A stretch of 64,000 nt of DNA, from NCBI GenBank assembly GCA_947568835.1, contig OX387610.1, positions 16,477,050 through 16,541,049 on the forward strand, read 5' to 3'. Each line of letters begins with the position of its first letter. The first letter of the stretch is position 1. The position numbers were made by a program, and so were the translations under genes. The notes below the pieces were generated by a model. That model was not told where the DNA came from, did not search any database, and worked only from the letters and a program-made list of their open reading frames with translations. The DNA is from Protonemura montana. Taxonomy: Eukaryota; Arthropoda; Insecta; Plecoptera; Nemouridae. Shown piece after piece: positions 44,445 to 58,500 of this stretch.

Positions 44445-44637
44445 GTTTCACACCGGTCCACGTCGTCTCAGTCAACTGATGAGGGAGGCGATGCTACGGG
44501 ATCCTGTCAGCCCTGTTTTATGGGAGCCACATCTCGTCGCCTTGGATCGTCGAGTCAAGATCATACTGCAGGGCGTCAGGGACTGCGTCGCAAAGGACGA
44601 CGCCGTCGAGAGCGTCGTGCAGAACGACGTCCTCTAG
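44445..44637 (+). CDS. FAM20C: FAM20C-like secreted kinase, terminal exon
   Basis: The terminal exon starts after CCACCAG at 44444; the joined codon AG|G gives Arg. The translation [16 protein letters not shown], then [18 protein letters not shown] and [19 protein letters not shown] aligns without a gap to the C-terminal helices of FAM20C (PVLxxPHLxALDRRL and VRDCV signatures). It ends in TAG at 44635-44637, shortly after the conserved VV. With the two earlier exons this gives about 256 residues of kinase. Confidence 0.93.
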
Positions 44638-45152
44638 GCGTCGGTACGTCATGGTGCTATGAGATTGGGTCTCTGTTATTCAAGGCTGATAGGGAAGTTA
44701 TGATTAAGAGGTTTTAGCTACGATGATAACGGCCATCTTGGATATTTGCAATCTTATATTGCCCATTAGAGTCTCCTGTTATGGAATTATTTGGCTACAT
44801 TTGCCAAACAACACCCAAGCTTGGGTGAGTGTTCTTCTGTTTCCTGGCTAGACGATCTTAGATGCCGACTTTCTGCTTGTACGGCATTCCGTCAGGTTCG
44901 CTAGCTGCACTTTGAGTTCATTTTAAACTATTTTCTAAACACTTTTATTACGAAGCGATGGCGTTAAAATTTTAAATAAAGGCTGCCAGTTAATAGATGT
45001 TCAAGGCATGTGGCAACATTGCATCTAGAATTGTTTGGATTTGTTAATGTCAAGTAAGTGTTTTTACTTCGATGCTGAAACCTCTGATCTTACTTCTCTT
45101 TTAGTCTCTTTAATAACGTAGGCAAGGTTGACGACCCCTCGAACAAGAGGTT
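44638..45152 (+). other. Probable FAM20C 3' UTR and downstream spacer
   Basis: No further coding sequence. A canonical AATAAA at 44975-44980, about 340 bases after the stop, is the likely polyadenylation signal. Confidence 0.6.
44975..44980 (+). terminator. Putative polyadenylation signal AATAAA
   Basis: First canonical hexamer after the FAM20C-like stop codon. Inferred from position only. Confidence 0.5.
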
Positions 45153-46089
45153 GATTAACTGAGGTCAGTGATTGACTGAGGTCGGTGATTGACTGAGGTC
45201 GGTGATTGGCTGAGGTCGGTGATTGGCTGAGGTCGGTGATTGGCTGAGGTCGGTGATTGGCTGAGGTCGGTGATTGGCTGAGGTCGGTGATTGGCTGAGG
45301 TCGGTGATTGGCTGAGGTCGGTGATTGGCTGAGGTCAGTGATTGACTGAGGTCGGTGATTGGCTGAGGTCAGTGATTGACTGAGGTCGGTGATTGGCTGA
45401 GGTCGGTGATTGGCTGAGGTCAGTGATTGACTGAGGTCGGTGATTGACTGAGGTCGGTGATTGGCTGAGGTCGGTGATTGGCTGAGGTCAGTGATTGGCT
45501 TAGGTCAGTGATTGACTGAGGTCAGTGATTGGCTGAGGTCGGTGATTGGCTGAAGTCGGTGATTGACTGAGGTCGGTGATTGGTTGAGGTCGGTCATTGA
45601 CTGAAGTCTGTGATTGACTGAGGTCGGTGATTGACTGAGGTCGGTGATTGGCTGAGGTCGGTGATTGGCTGAAGTCGGTGATTGACTGAGGTCGGTGATT
45701 GGTTGAGGTCGGTGATTGACTGAGGTCGGTGATTGGCTGAGGTCGGTGATTGGCTGAGGTCGGTGATTGACTGAGGTCGGTGATTGGCTGAGGTCGGTGA
45801 TTGGCTGAGGTCGGTGATTGGCTGAGGTCGGTGATTGGCTGAGGTCGGTGATTGGCTGAGGTCGGTGATTGACTGAGGTCGGTGATTGGCTGAGGTCGGT
45901 GATTGACTGAGGTCGGTGATTGGCTGAGGTCGGTGATTGGCTGAGGTCGGTGATTGGCTGAGGTCGGTGATTGACTGAGGTCGGTGATTGGCTGAGGTCG
46001 GTGATTGGCTGAGGTCGGTGATTGACTGAGGTCGGTGATTGGCTGAGGTCGGTGATTGGCTGAGGTCGGTGATTGGCTGAGGTCGGTGA
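45153..46089. repeat. 17-bp minisatellite (CTGAGGTCGGTGATTGG), about 55 copies
   Basis: Units alternate between GATTGG and GATTGA endings and GTCGG/GTCAG. Register is 17 bases. Minus-strand Ser-Pro-Thr-Asn-His ORFs are artefacts. Confidence 0.96.
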
Positions 46090-46900
46090 CATTCGAGTGA
46101 CATCTTGATCAAAGTGCAAACAAAGAGTTACCAAACAAGAAACGGGAGCCAAATAATTTGCTGAACTTATGAAGCAAAACTAAGTTGACTAAAGATAAAC
46201 AAATGATTGTGTATAATAATGTTAGTTTTAAGTTGGCGGTGCTTGGGAGCGATTGTCTCTGATTTGTAAGCACCATTTAATGCGCCACCTCAAAGATTGA
46301 TTGATGATATGTTTATTTTCAAGACCAGTTCCTTGGTTGCCATGACGACGGTGCGAGCGTTGCTAGGGTAATTGGAGGCGAAACTCTGGAGTCAGCTGAT
46401 TTTTTAAGTTAATTTTACAACAAAAAAAAAACACTTTTTAAACCCGAACTGCCGGCTGTAGACTCGTCTCATTGTTTGAAATCTTATTTAAATTGCAAAC
46501 TCTTGCAAAGCGTGGGGTATTTTATTATTAACACTAAAACAGTCTCAAAATCTGATGCCCAAACGCGGACAAAATTGGTTTGGGCAACAATTATTTAGAG
46601 GGTAGCAAAGTTCAACAAAATGTTCTCGTTCTGTTATCTTTTAAACAGACAGCTGTTAACTTTTAACGGGTTGTTAAGAATGAAATCAGCTGACTTTGAA
46701 TAAATGAATGACATCCGAATGTAGCTAGTGGGCGTGGCAAGGTGGAGTCGAGTTACCATAGAATGAAAGATGCGTGGGTTATGCGTGCGCACGCACTTGC
46801 ATGGAAGCCGGCCATATTGCTTTCTTATAACTTAACTGGGATGGAGACAATATCGATATCTTTTAGATATGAAATCCTCGAGTTGCTCCATCCCTAGGAC
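46090..46900. other. Intergenic spacer with a tRNA-SINE end relic
   Basis: No gene recognised. 46531-46570 carries ACACTAAAACAGTCTCAAAA followed by TCTGATGCCCAAACGCGG, the terminal part of the tRNA-like SINE family, preceded by TTATTATTA. Confidence 0.55.
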
Positions 46901-48350
46901 TAAACAACTTACTGTTAAACCAAACAACTGTCTGTTAAACCAAACAACTGTCTGTTAAACCAAACAACTGTCTGTTAAACCAAACAACTGTCTGTTAAAC
47001 CAAACAACTGTCTGTTAAACCAAACAACTGTCTGTTAAACCAAACAACTGTCTGTTAAACAAAACAACTGTCTGTTAAACCAAACAACTGTCTGTTAAAC
47101 CAAACAACTGTCTGTTAAACCAAACAACTGTCTGTTAAACCAAACAACTGTCTGTTAAACCAAACAACTGTCTGTTAAACCAAACAACTGTCTGTTAAAC
47201 AAAACAACTGTCTGTTAAACAAAACAACTGTCTGTTAAACCAAACAACTGTCTGTTAAACCAAACAACTGTCTGTTAAACCAAACAACTGTCTGTTAAAC
47301 CAAACAACTGTCTGTTAAACCAAACAACTGTCTGTTAATCCAAACAACTGTCTGTTAAACCAAACAACTGTCTGTTAAACCAAACAACTGTCTGTTAAAC
47401 CAAACAACTGTCTGTTAAACCAAACAACTGTCTGTTAAACCAAACAACTGTCTGTTAAACCAAACAACTGTCTGTTAAACCAAACAACTGTCTGTTAAAC
47501 CAAACAACTGTCTGTTAAACCAAACAACTGTCTGTTAAACAAAACAACTGTCTGTTAAACAAAACAACTGTCTGTTAAACCAAACAACTGTCTGTTAAAC
47601 CAAACAACTGTCTGTTAAACCAAACAACTGTCTGTTAAACCAAACAACTGTCTGTTAAACCAAACAACTGTCTGTTAAACAAAACAACTGTCTGTTAAAC
47701 CAAACAACTGTCTGTTAAACCAAACTACTGTCTGTTAAACCAAACAACTGTCTGTTAAACCAAACAACTGTCTGTTAAACCAAACAACTGTCTGTTAAAC
47801 CAAACAACTGTCTGTTAAACCAAACAACTGTCTGTTAAACCAAACAACTGTCTGTTAAACCAAACAACTGTCTGTTAAACCAAACAACTGTCTGTTAAAC
47901 CAAACAACTGTCTGTTAAACCAAACAACTGTCTGTTAAACCAAACAACTGTCTGTTAAACCAAACAACTGTCTGTTAAACCAAACAACTGTCTGTTAAAC
48001 CAAACAACTGTCTGTTAAACCAGACAACTGTCTGTTAAACCAAACAACTGTCTGTTAAACCAAACAACTGTCTGTTAAACCAAATAACTGTCTGTTAAAC
48101 CAAACAACTGTCTGTTAAACCAAACAACTGTCTGTTAAACCAAACAACTGTCTGTTAAACCAAACAACTGTCTGTTAAACCAAACAACTGTCTGTTAAAC
48201 CAAACAACTGTCTGTTAAACCAAACAACTGTCTGTTAAACCAAACAACTGTCTGTTAAACCAAACAACTGTCTGTTAAACCAAACAACTGTCTGTTAAAC
48301 CAAACAACTGTCTGTTAAACTAAACAACTGTCTGTTAAACCGAACAACTG
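46901..48350. repeat. 20-bp satellite (CAAACAACTGTCTGTTAAAC), about 72 copies
   Basis: Exact 20-base register over 1.45 kb with only about a dozen substitutions (mostly CAAAC to AAAAC). Each unit has CAACTG, an E-box-type (CANNTG) and MYB-like word. Such homogeneity suggests recent amplification. Confidence 0.97.
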
Positions 48351-49227
48351 ACAATCGTTACTAACGTTACGTTATTTCATGCGCGACTTCAACTCGACAC
48401 ACCGCCTTCTAATGGTTTTATTGTTGAATCATACAAGAAGGCTGTGTGCACGTGTTGAAAGTCGCTACACTTGAGTTAAAATGGCCGCCGACTGTGTCAC
48501 GTGCTAGCCGCCATGTTGTCGAACATATCTTTCAGTCAACTTCAAATTCAACTTCTTGTACTGCTAGTCAACTAATTGTGTCCAATTAAAAGCCCAATCA
48601 AAACCTAAAGCCCAGTGGCAACTTCTGATTAAAACTGAAATGTTTCACAATTTATAATTTAAGTTGCAAATTCTTGCAATGAGCGGAGTTTGATGAAATC
48701 ATGCGACATCTGGTGACAATATTTGATAACTATTTGACGCTCAGCACGGCGAGTTATTTCAACAACAAGATGGCCGCCAGTGAAAACAAGATGGCCGCCA
48801 GTGAAAACAAGATGGCCGCCAGTAAAAACAAACTTGACTTGTTTATTGTTCAACTTTTGTTTGTTGTTAATTGTGATCAAGCCAGCCTTGACTAAACAGC
48901 TGATTAAAGTTTGAAATTGTTAAAAATAAAAGCAAAGTGTGACGTGACGCTTAGCACCGGACTCTGAGAATAACAAAAGAGATGCAGTGACAGGAGCGAC
49001 TGACTGGTCACGAGTCATGACTCAATGTTTTCTTTCAATTGTCAAATATATGATCAAATAGAAAATAAATATAATTATTTTTGTGGAAAACAAAACAATG
49101 TGATTATTTGTTTGTTTAGTTGTTGTGACCTTGACCTGACATAACCTTGAAATGTTTTCCCATCCGATGCTCTATTTGATTTGGACAAAAAAGAAGCCTC
49201 GACCGTCATCTGTTTCGTTCAACACAG
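48351..49227. other. Intergenic spacer with a 21-bp triplication
   Basis: No gene recognised. 48764-48826 repeats ACAAGATGGCCGCCAGTGAA-like units three times. Related ATGGCCGCC words occur at 48481 and, reversed, at about 48509. Confidence 0.5.
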
Positions 49228-49297
49228 CCGTCACGGGATACGAACCTAGGACCTGCCAATTGCCGGTCGGATGCTCTACTAACTGAGCTATCTGGCC
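49228..49297 (-). mobile_element. tRNA-derived SINE head, minus strand
   Basis: Reads on the minus strand as a tRNA-like sequence: A box TAGCTCAGTTAGT, TAGAGCATCCGAC, and B box GGTTCGTATCC. The acceptor and T stems do not pair properly and position 33 is not T, so it is not a functional tRNA gene. Confidence 0.75.
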
Positions 49298-49597
49298 TCA
49301 CATATTCCAGCTTTCGCGTGGTGAGATAGATAGTAAGTAAGTAAGACAGTAATTTTTTACTGTCTTTAAAATCAAAAATGATGTGCAAGAAATGGTTAAA
49401 CATAAACATAAAAATAAAATAAAAATATATTTACAATAATTACAAATGACGTGTTATTTAAATTCTTCAATGCTATAAAATATATTTTAAGAAAAAATTT
49501 GTCGAAGTTCAGTTTTAAATTGTAACAAATGTAATGTTTTAACCTCCTCAGGTAAGACATTATTTAGCCGTTGTCCGGGATAATGAGCCAGGTTCTG
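49298..49597. other. AT-rich spacer before the 38-bp satellite
   Basis: Unique, AT-rich, no gene. The satellite begins after the word CCGGGATAATGAGCCAGG. Confidence 0.45.
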
Positions 49598-52500
49598 TTA
49601 TTGAGTGAACGTTTGATAAGATGTCCATGCATCTGGTATTGAGTGAAAGTTTGATAAGATGTCCATGCATCTGGTATTGAGTGAACGTTTGATAAGATGT
49701 CCATGCATCTGGTATTGAGTGAACGTTTGATAAGATGTCCTGGCATCTGGTATTGAGTGAACGTTTGATAAGATGTCCATGCATCTGGTATTGAGTGAAC
49801 GTTTGATAAGATGTCCATGCATCTGGTATTGAGTGAACGTTTGATAAGATGTCCATGCATCTGGTATTGAGTGAACGTTTGATAAGATGTCCATGCATCT
49901 GGTATTGAGTGAACGTTTGATAAGATGTCCATGCATCTGGTATTGAGTGAACGTTTGATAAGATGTCCATGCATCTGGTATTGAGTGAACGTTTGATAAG
50001 ATGTCCATGCATCTGGTATTGAGTGAACGTTTGATAAGATGTCCATGCATCTGGTATTGAGTGAACGTTTGATAAGATGTCCTGGCATCTGGTATTGAGT
50101 GAACGTTTGATAAGATGTCCATGCATCTGGTATTGAGTGATCGTTTGATAAGATGTCCATGCATCTGGTATTGAGTGAACGTTTGATAAGATGTCCATGC
50201 ATCTGGTATTGAGTGAACGTTTGATAAGATGTCCATGCATCTGGTATTGAGTGAACGTTTGATAAGATGTCCATGCATCTGGTATTGAGTGAACGTTTGA
50301 TAAGATGTCCATGCATCTGTTATTGAGTGAACGTTTGATAAGATGTCCATGCATCTGGTATTGAGTGAACGTTTGATAAGATGTCCATGCATCTGGTATT
50401 GAGTGAACGTTTGATAAGATGTCCTGGCATCTGGTATTGAGTGAACGTTTGATAAGATGTCCTGGCATCTGGTATTGAGTGAACGTTTGATAAGATGTCC
50501 TGGCATCTGGTATTGAGTGAACGTTTGATAAGATGTCCATGCATCTGGTATTGAGTGAACGTTTGATAAGATGTCCATGCATCTGGTATTGAGTGAACGT
50601 TTGATAAGATGTCCATGCATCTGGTATTGAGTGAACGTTTGATAAGATGTCCTGGCATCTGGTATTGAGTGAACGTTTGATAAGATGTCCATGCATCTGG
50701 TATTGAGTGAACGTTTGATAAGATGTCCTGGCATCTGGTATTGAGTGAACGTTTGATAAGATGTCCTGGCATCTGGTATTGAGTGAACGTTTGATAAGAT
50801 GTCCATGCATCTGGTATTGAGTGAACGTTTGATAAGATGTCCATGCATCTGGTATTGAGTGAACGTTTGATAAGATGTCCATGCATCTGGTATTGAGTGA
50901 ACGTTTGATAAGATGTCCATGCATCTGGTATTGAGTGAACGTTTGATAAGATGTCCATGCATCTGGTATTGAGTGAACGTTTGATAAGATGTCCATGCAT
51001 CTGGTATTGAGTGAACGTTTGATAAGATGTCCATGCATCTGGTATTGAGTGAACGTTTGATAAGATGTCCATGCATCTGGTATTGAGTGAACGTTTGATA
51101 AGATGTCCATGCATCTGGTATTGAGTGAACGTTTGATAAGATGTCCTGGCATCTGGTATTGAGTGAACGTTTGATAAGATGTCCATGCATCTGGTATTGA
51201 GTGAACGTTTGATAAGATGTCCATGCATCTGGTATTGAGTGAACGTTTGATAAGATGTCCATGCATCTGGTATTGAGTGAACGTTTGATAAGATGTCCAT
51301 GCATCTGGTATTGAGTGAACGTTTGATAAGATGTCCATGCATCTGGTATTGAGTGAACGTTTGATAAGATGTCCATGCATCTGGTATTGAGTGAACGTTT
51401 GATAAGATGTCCATGCATCTGGTATTGAGTGAACGTTTGATAAGATGTCCATGCATCTGGTATTGAGTGAACGTTTGATAAGATGTCCTGGCATCTGGTA
51501 TTGAGTGAACGTTTGATAAGATGTCCTGGCATCTGGTATTGAGTGAACGTTTGATAAGATGTCCATGCATCTGGTATTGAGTGAACGTTTGATAAGATGT
51601 CCATGCATCTGGTATTGAGTGAACGTTTGATAAGATGTCCTGGCATCTGGTATTGAGTGAACGTTTGATAAGATGTCCTGGCATCTGGTATTGAGTGAAC
51701 GTTTGATAAGATGTCCTGGCATCTGGTATTGAGTGAACGTTTGATAAGATGTCCTGGCATCTGGTATTGAGTGAACGTTTGATAAGATGTCCATGCATCT
51801 GGTATTGAGTGAACGTTTGATAAGATGTCCATGCATCTGGTATTGAGTGAACGTTTGATAAGATGTCCTGGCATCTGGTATTGAGTGAACGTTTGATAAG
51901 ATGTCCATGCATCTGGTATTGAGTGAACGTTTGATAAGATGTCCATGCATCTGGTATTGAGTGAACGTTTGATAAGATGTCCATGCATCTGGTATTGAGT
52001 GAACGTTTGATAAGATGTCCATGCATCTGGTATTGAGTGAACGTTTGATAAGATGTCCATGCATCTGGTATTGAGTGAACGTTTGATAAGATGTCCATGC
52101 ATCTGGTATTGAGTGAACGTTTGATAAGATGTCCATGCATCTGGTATTGAGTGAACGTTTGATAAGATGTCCATGCATCTGGTATTGAGTGAACGTTTGA
52201 TAAGATGTCCATGCATCTGGTATTGAGTGAACGTTTGATAAGATGTCCATGCATCTGGTATTGAGTGAACGTTTGATAAGATGTCCATGCATCTGGTATT
52301 GAGTGAACGTTTGATAAGATGTCCATGCATCTGGTATTGAGTGAACGTTTGATAAGATGTCCATGCATCTGGTATTGAGTGAACGTTTGATAAGATGTCC
52401 TGGCATCTGGTATTGAGTGAACGTTTGATAAGATGTCCTGGCATCTGGTATTGAGTGAACGTTTGATAAGATGTCCTGGCATCTGGTATTGAGTGAACGT

Positions 52501-55500
52501 TTGATAAGATGTCCATGCATCTGGTATTGAGTGAACGTTTGATAAGATGTCCATGCATCTGGTATTGAGTGAACGTTTGATAAGATGTCCATGCATCTGG
52601 TATTGAGTGAACGTTTGATAAGATGTCCTGGCATCTGGTATTGAGTGAACGTTTGATAAGATGTCCATGCATCTGGTATTGAGTGAACGTTTGATAAGAT
52701 GTCCTGGCATCTGGTATTGAGTGAACGTTTGATAAAATGTCCATGCATCTGGTATTGAGTGAACGTTTGATAAGATGTCCTGGCATCTGGTATTGAGTGA
52801 ACGTTTGATAAGATGTCCATGCATCTGGTATTGAGTGAACGTTTGATAAGATGTCCTGGCATCTGGTATTGAGTGAACGTTTGATAAGATGTCCATGCAT
52901 CTGGTATTGAGTGAACGTTTGATAAGATGTCCTGGCATCTGGTATTGAGTGAACGTTTGATAAGATGTCCTGGCATCTGGTATTGAGTGAACGTTTGATA
53001 AGATGTCCATGCATCTGGTATTGAGTGAACGTTTGATAAGATGTCCATGCATCTGGTATTGAGTGAACGTTTGATAAGATGTCCATGCATCTGGTATTGA
53101 GTGAACGTTTGATAAGATGTCCATGCATCTGGTATTGAGTGAACGTTTGATAAGATGTCCATGCATCTGGTATTGAGTGAACGTTTGATAAGATGTCCAT
53201 GCATCTGGTAATGAGTGAACGTTTGATAAGATGTCCATGCATCTGGTATTGAGTGAACGTTTGATAAGATGTCCTGGCATCTGGTATTGAGTGAACGTTT
53301 GATAAGATGTCCATGCATCTGGTATTGAGTGAACGTTTGATAAGATGTCCATGCATCTGGTATTGAGTGAACGTTTGATAAGATGTCCATGCATCTGGTA
53401 TTGAGTGAACGTTTGATAAGATGTCCATGCATCTGGTATTGAGTGAACGTTTGATAAGATGTCCATGCATCTGGTATTGAGTGAACGTTTGATAAGATGT
53501 CCATGCATCTGGTATTGAGTGAACGTTTGATAAGATGTCCTGGCATCTGGTATTGAGTGAACGTTTGATAAGATGTCCTGGCATCTGGTATTGAGTGAAC
53601 GTTTGATAAGATGTCCTGGCATCTGGTATTGAGTGAACGTTTGATAAGATGTCCATGCATCTGGTATTGAGTGAACGTTTGATAAGATGTCCATGCATCT
53701 GGTATTGAGTGAACGTTTGATAAGATGTCCATGCATCTGGTATTGAGTGAACGTTTGATAAGATGTCCATGCATCTGGTATTGAGTGAACGTTTGATAAG
53801 ATGTCCATGCATCTGGTATTGAGTGAACGTTTGATAAGATGTCCATGCATCTGGTATTGAGTGAACGTTTGATAAGATGTCCTGGCATCTGGTATTGAGT
53901 GAACGTTTGATAAGATGTCCATGCATCTGGTATTGAGTGAACGTTTGATAAGATGTCCATGCATCTGGTATTGAGTGAACGTTTGATAAGATGTCCTGGC
54001 ATCTGGTATTGAGTGAACGTTTGATAAGATGTCCATGCATCTGGTATTGAGTGAACGTTTGATAAGATGTCCATGCATCTGGTATTGAGTGAACGTTTGA
54101 TAAGATGTCCTGGCATCTGGTATTGAGTGAACGTTTGATAAGATGTCCATGCATCTGGTATTGAGTGAACGTTTGATAAGATGTCCTGGCATCTGGTATT
54201 GAGTGAACGTTTGATAAGATGTCCATGCATCTGGTATTGAGTGAACGTTTGATAAGATGTCCTGGCATCTGGTATTGAGTGAACGTTTGATAAGATGTCC
54301 TGGCATCTGGTATTGAGTGAACGTTTGATAAGATGTCCTGGCATCTGGTATTGAGTGAACGTTTGATAAGATGTCCATGCATCTGGTATTGAGTGAACGT
54401 TTGATAAGATGTCCATGCATCTGGTATTGAGTGAACGTTTGATAAGATGTCCATGCATCTGGTATTGAGTGAACGTTTGATAAGATGTCCTGGCATCTGG
54501 TATTGAGTGAACGTTTGATAAGATGTCCATGCATCTGGTATTGAGTGAACGTTTGATAAGATGTCCTGGCATCTGGTATTGAGTGAACGTTTGATAAGAT
54601 GTCCTGGCATCTGGTATTGAGTGAACGTTTGATAAGATGTCCATGCATCTGGTATTGAGTGAACGTTTGATAAGATGTCCTGGCATCTGGTATTGAGTGA
54701 ACGTTTGATAAGATGTCCATGCATCTGGTATTGAGTGAACGTTTGATAAGATGTCCATGCATCTGGTATTGAGTGAACGTTTGATAAGATGTCCATGCAT
54801 CTGGTATTGAGTGAACGTTTGATAAGATGTCCTGGCATCTGGTATTGAGTGAACGTTTGATAAGATGTCCATGCATCTGGTATTGAGTGAACGTTTGATA
54901 AGATGTCCATGCATCTGGTATTGAGTGAACGTTTGATAAGATGTCCTGGCATCTGGTATTGAGTGAACGTTTGATAAGATGTCCTGGCATCTGGTATTGA
55001 GTGAACGTTTGATAAGATGTCCTGGCATCTGGTATTGAGTGAACGTTTGATAAGATGTCCTGGCATCTGGTATTGAGTGAACGTTTGATAAGATGTCCAT
55101 GCATCTGGTATTGAGTGAACGTTTGATAAGATGTCCATGCATCTGGTATTGAGTGAACGTTTGATAAGATGTCCATGCATCTGGTATTGAGTGAACGTTT
55201 GATAAGATGTCCATGCATCTGGTATTGAGTGAACGTTTGATAAGATGTCCATGCATCTGGTATTGAGTGAACGTTTGATAAGATGTCCATGCATCTGGTA
55301 TTGAGTGAACGTTTGATAAGATGTCCTGGCATCTGGTATTGAGTGAACGTTTGATAAGATGTCCATGCATCTGGTATTGAGTGAACGTTTGATAAGATGT
55401 CCATGCATCTGGTATTGAGTGATCGTTTGATAAGATGTCCATGCATCTGGTATTGAGTGAACGTTTGATAAGATGTCCTGGCATCTGGTATTGAGTGAAC

Positions 55501-58500
55501 GTTTGATAAGATGTCCTGGCATCTGGTATTGAGTGAACGTTTGATAAGATGTCCATGCATCTGGTATTGAGTGAACGTTTGATAAGATGTCCATGCATCT
55601 GGTATTGAGTGAACGTTTGATAAGATGTCCATGCATCTGGTATTGAGTGAACGTTTGATAAGATGTCCATGCATCTGGTATTGAGTGAACGTTTGATAAG
55701 ATGTCCATGCATCTGGTATTGAGTGAACGTTTGATAAGATGTCCATGCATCTGGTATTGAGTGAACGTTTGATAAGATGTCCTGGCATCTGGTATTGAGT
55801 GAACGTTTGATAAGATGTCCTGGCATCTGGTATTGAGTGAACGTTTGATAAGATGTCCATGCATCTGGTATTGAGTGAACGTTTGATAAGATGTCCATGC
55901 ATCTGGTATTGAGTGAACGTTTGATAAGATGTCCTGGCATCTGGTATTGAGTGAACGTTTGATAAGATGTCCATGCATCTGGTATTGAGTGAACGTTTGA
56001 TAAGATGTCCTGGCATCTGGTATTGAGTGAACGTTTGATAAGATGTCCATGCATCTGGTATTGAGTGAACGTTTGATAAGATGTCCATGCATCTGGTATT
56101 GAGTGAACGTTTGATAAGATGTCCTGGCATCTGGTATTGAGTGAACGTTTGATAAGATGTCCTGGCATCTGGTATTGAGTGAACGTTTGATAAGATGTCC
56201 TGGCATCTGGTATTGAGTGAACGTTTGATAAGATGTCCATGCATCTGGTATTGAGTGAACGTTTGATAAGATGTCCATGCATCTGGTATTGAGTGAACGT
56301 TTGATAAGATGTCCATGCATCTGGTATTGAGTGAACGTTTGATAAGATGTCCATGCATCTGGTATTGAGTGAACGTTTGATAAGATGTCCATGCATCTGG
56401 TATTGAGTGAACGTTTGATAAGATGTCCATGCATCTGGTATTGAGTGAACGTTTGATAAGATGTCCATGCATCTGGTATTGAGTGAACGTTTGATAAGAT
56501 GTCCATGCATCTGGTATTGAGTGAACGTTTGATAAGATGTCCATGCATCTGGTATTGAGTGAACGTTTGATAAGATGTCCATGCATCTGGTATTGAGTGA
56601 ACGTTTGATAAGATGTCCTGGCATCTGGTATTGAGTGAACGTTTGATAAGATGTCCATGCATCTGGTATTGAGTGAACGTTTGATAAGATGTCCTGGCAT
56701 CTGGTATTGAGTGAACGTTTGATAAGATGTCCATGCATCTGGTATTGAGTGAACGTTTGATAAGATGTCCATGCATCTGGTATTGAGTGAACGTTTGATA
56801 AGATGTCCATGCATCTGGTATTGAGTGAACGTTTGATAAGATGTCCATGCATCTGGTATTGAGTGAACGTTTGATAAGATGTCCATGCATCTGGTATTGA
56901 GTGAACGTTTGATAAGATGTCCATGCATCTGGTATTGAGTGAACGTTTGATAAGATGTCCTGGCATCTGGTATTGAGTGAACGTTTGATAAGATGTCCAT
57001 GCATCTGGTATTGAGTGAACGTTTGATAAGATGTCCTGGCATCTGGTATTGAGTGAACGTTTGATAAGATGTCCTGGCATCTGGTATTGAGTGAACGTTT
57101 GATAAGATGTCCATGCATCTGGTATTGAGTGAACGTTTGATAAGATGTCCTGGCATCTGGTATTGAGTGAACGTTTGATAAGATGTCCTGGCATCTGGTA
57201 TTGAGTGAACGTTTGATAAGATGTCCTGGCATCTGGTATTGAGTGAACGTTTGATAAGATGTCCATGCATCTGGTATTGAGTGAACGTTTGATAAGATGT
57301 CCATGCATCTGGTATTGAGTGAACGTTTGATAAGATGTCCTGGCATCTGGTATTGAGTGAACGTTTGATAAGATGTCCATGCATCTGGTATTGAGTGAAC
57401 GTTTGATAAGATGTCCATGCATCTGGTATTGAGTGAACGTTTGATAAGATGTCCATGCATCTGGTATTGAGTGAACGTTTGATAAGATGTCCATGCATCT
57501 GGTATTGAGTGAACGTTTGATAAGATGTCCATGCATCTGGTATTGAGTGAACGTTTGATAAGATGTCCATGCATCTGGTATTGAGTGAACGTTTGATAAG
57601 ATGTCCATGCATCTGGTATTGAGTGAACGTTTGATAAGATGTCCTGGCATCTGGTATTGAGTGAACGTTTGATAAGATGTCCATGCATCTGGTATTGAGT
57701 GAACGTTTGATAAGATGTCCTGGCATCTGGTATTGAGTGAACGTTTGATAAGATGTCCTGGCATCTGGTATTGAGTGAACGTTTGATAAGATGTCCATGC
57801 ATCTGGTATTGAGTGAACGTTTGATAAGATGTCCTGGCATCTGGTATTGAGTGAACGTTTGATAAGATGTCCATGCATCTGGTATTGAGTGAACGTTTGA
57901 TAAGATGTCCATGCATCTGGTATTGAGTGAACGTTTGATAAGATGTCCATGCATCTGGTATTGAGTGAACGTTTGATAAGATGTCCATGCATCTGGTATT
58001 GAGTGAACGTTTGATAAGATGTCCTGGCATCTGGTATTGAGTGAACGTTTGATAAGATGTCCTGGCATCTGGTATTGAGTGAACGTTTGATAAGATGTCC
58101 ATGCATCTGGTATTGAGTAAACGTTTGATAAGATGTCCTGGCATCTGGTATTGAGTGAACGTTTGATAAGATGTCCTGGCATCTGGTATTGAGTGAACGT
58201 TTGATAAGATGTCCATGCATCTGGTATTGAGTGAACGTTTGATAAGATGTCCATGCATCTGGTATTGAGTGAACGTTTGATAAGATGTCCATGCATCTGG
58301 TATTGAGTGAACGTTTGATAAGATGTCCATGCATCTGGTATTGAGTGAACGTTTGATAAGATGTCCATGCATCTGGTATTGAGTGAACGTTTGATAAGAT
58401 GTCCATGCATCTGGTATTGAGTGAACGTTTGATAAGATGTCCATGCATCTGGTATTGAGTGAACGTTTGATAAGATGTCCTGGCATCTGGTATTGAGTGA

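Noticed and set aside
24059-44637. FAM20B (glycosaminoglycan xylosylkinase) assignment
   Set aside because: The active-site words [11 protein letters not shown] and GRGFG and the C-terminal VRDCV pattern are of the FAM20C type; FAM20B has GNADRHHYES and DNAKSFG.
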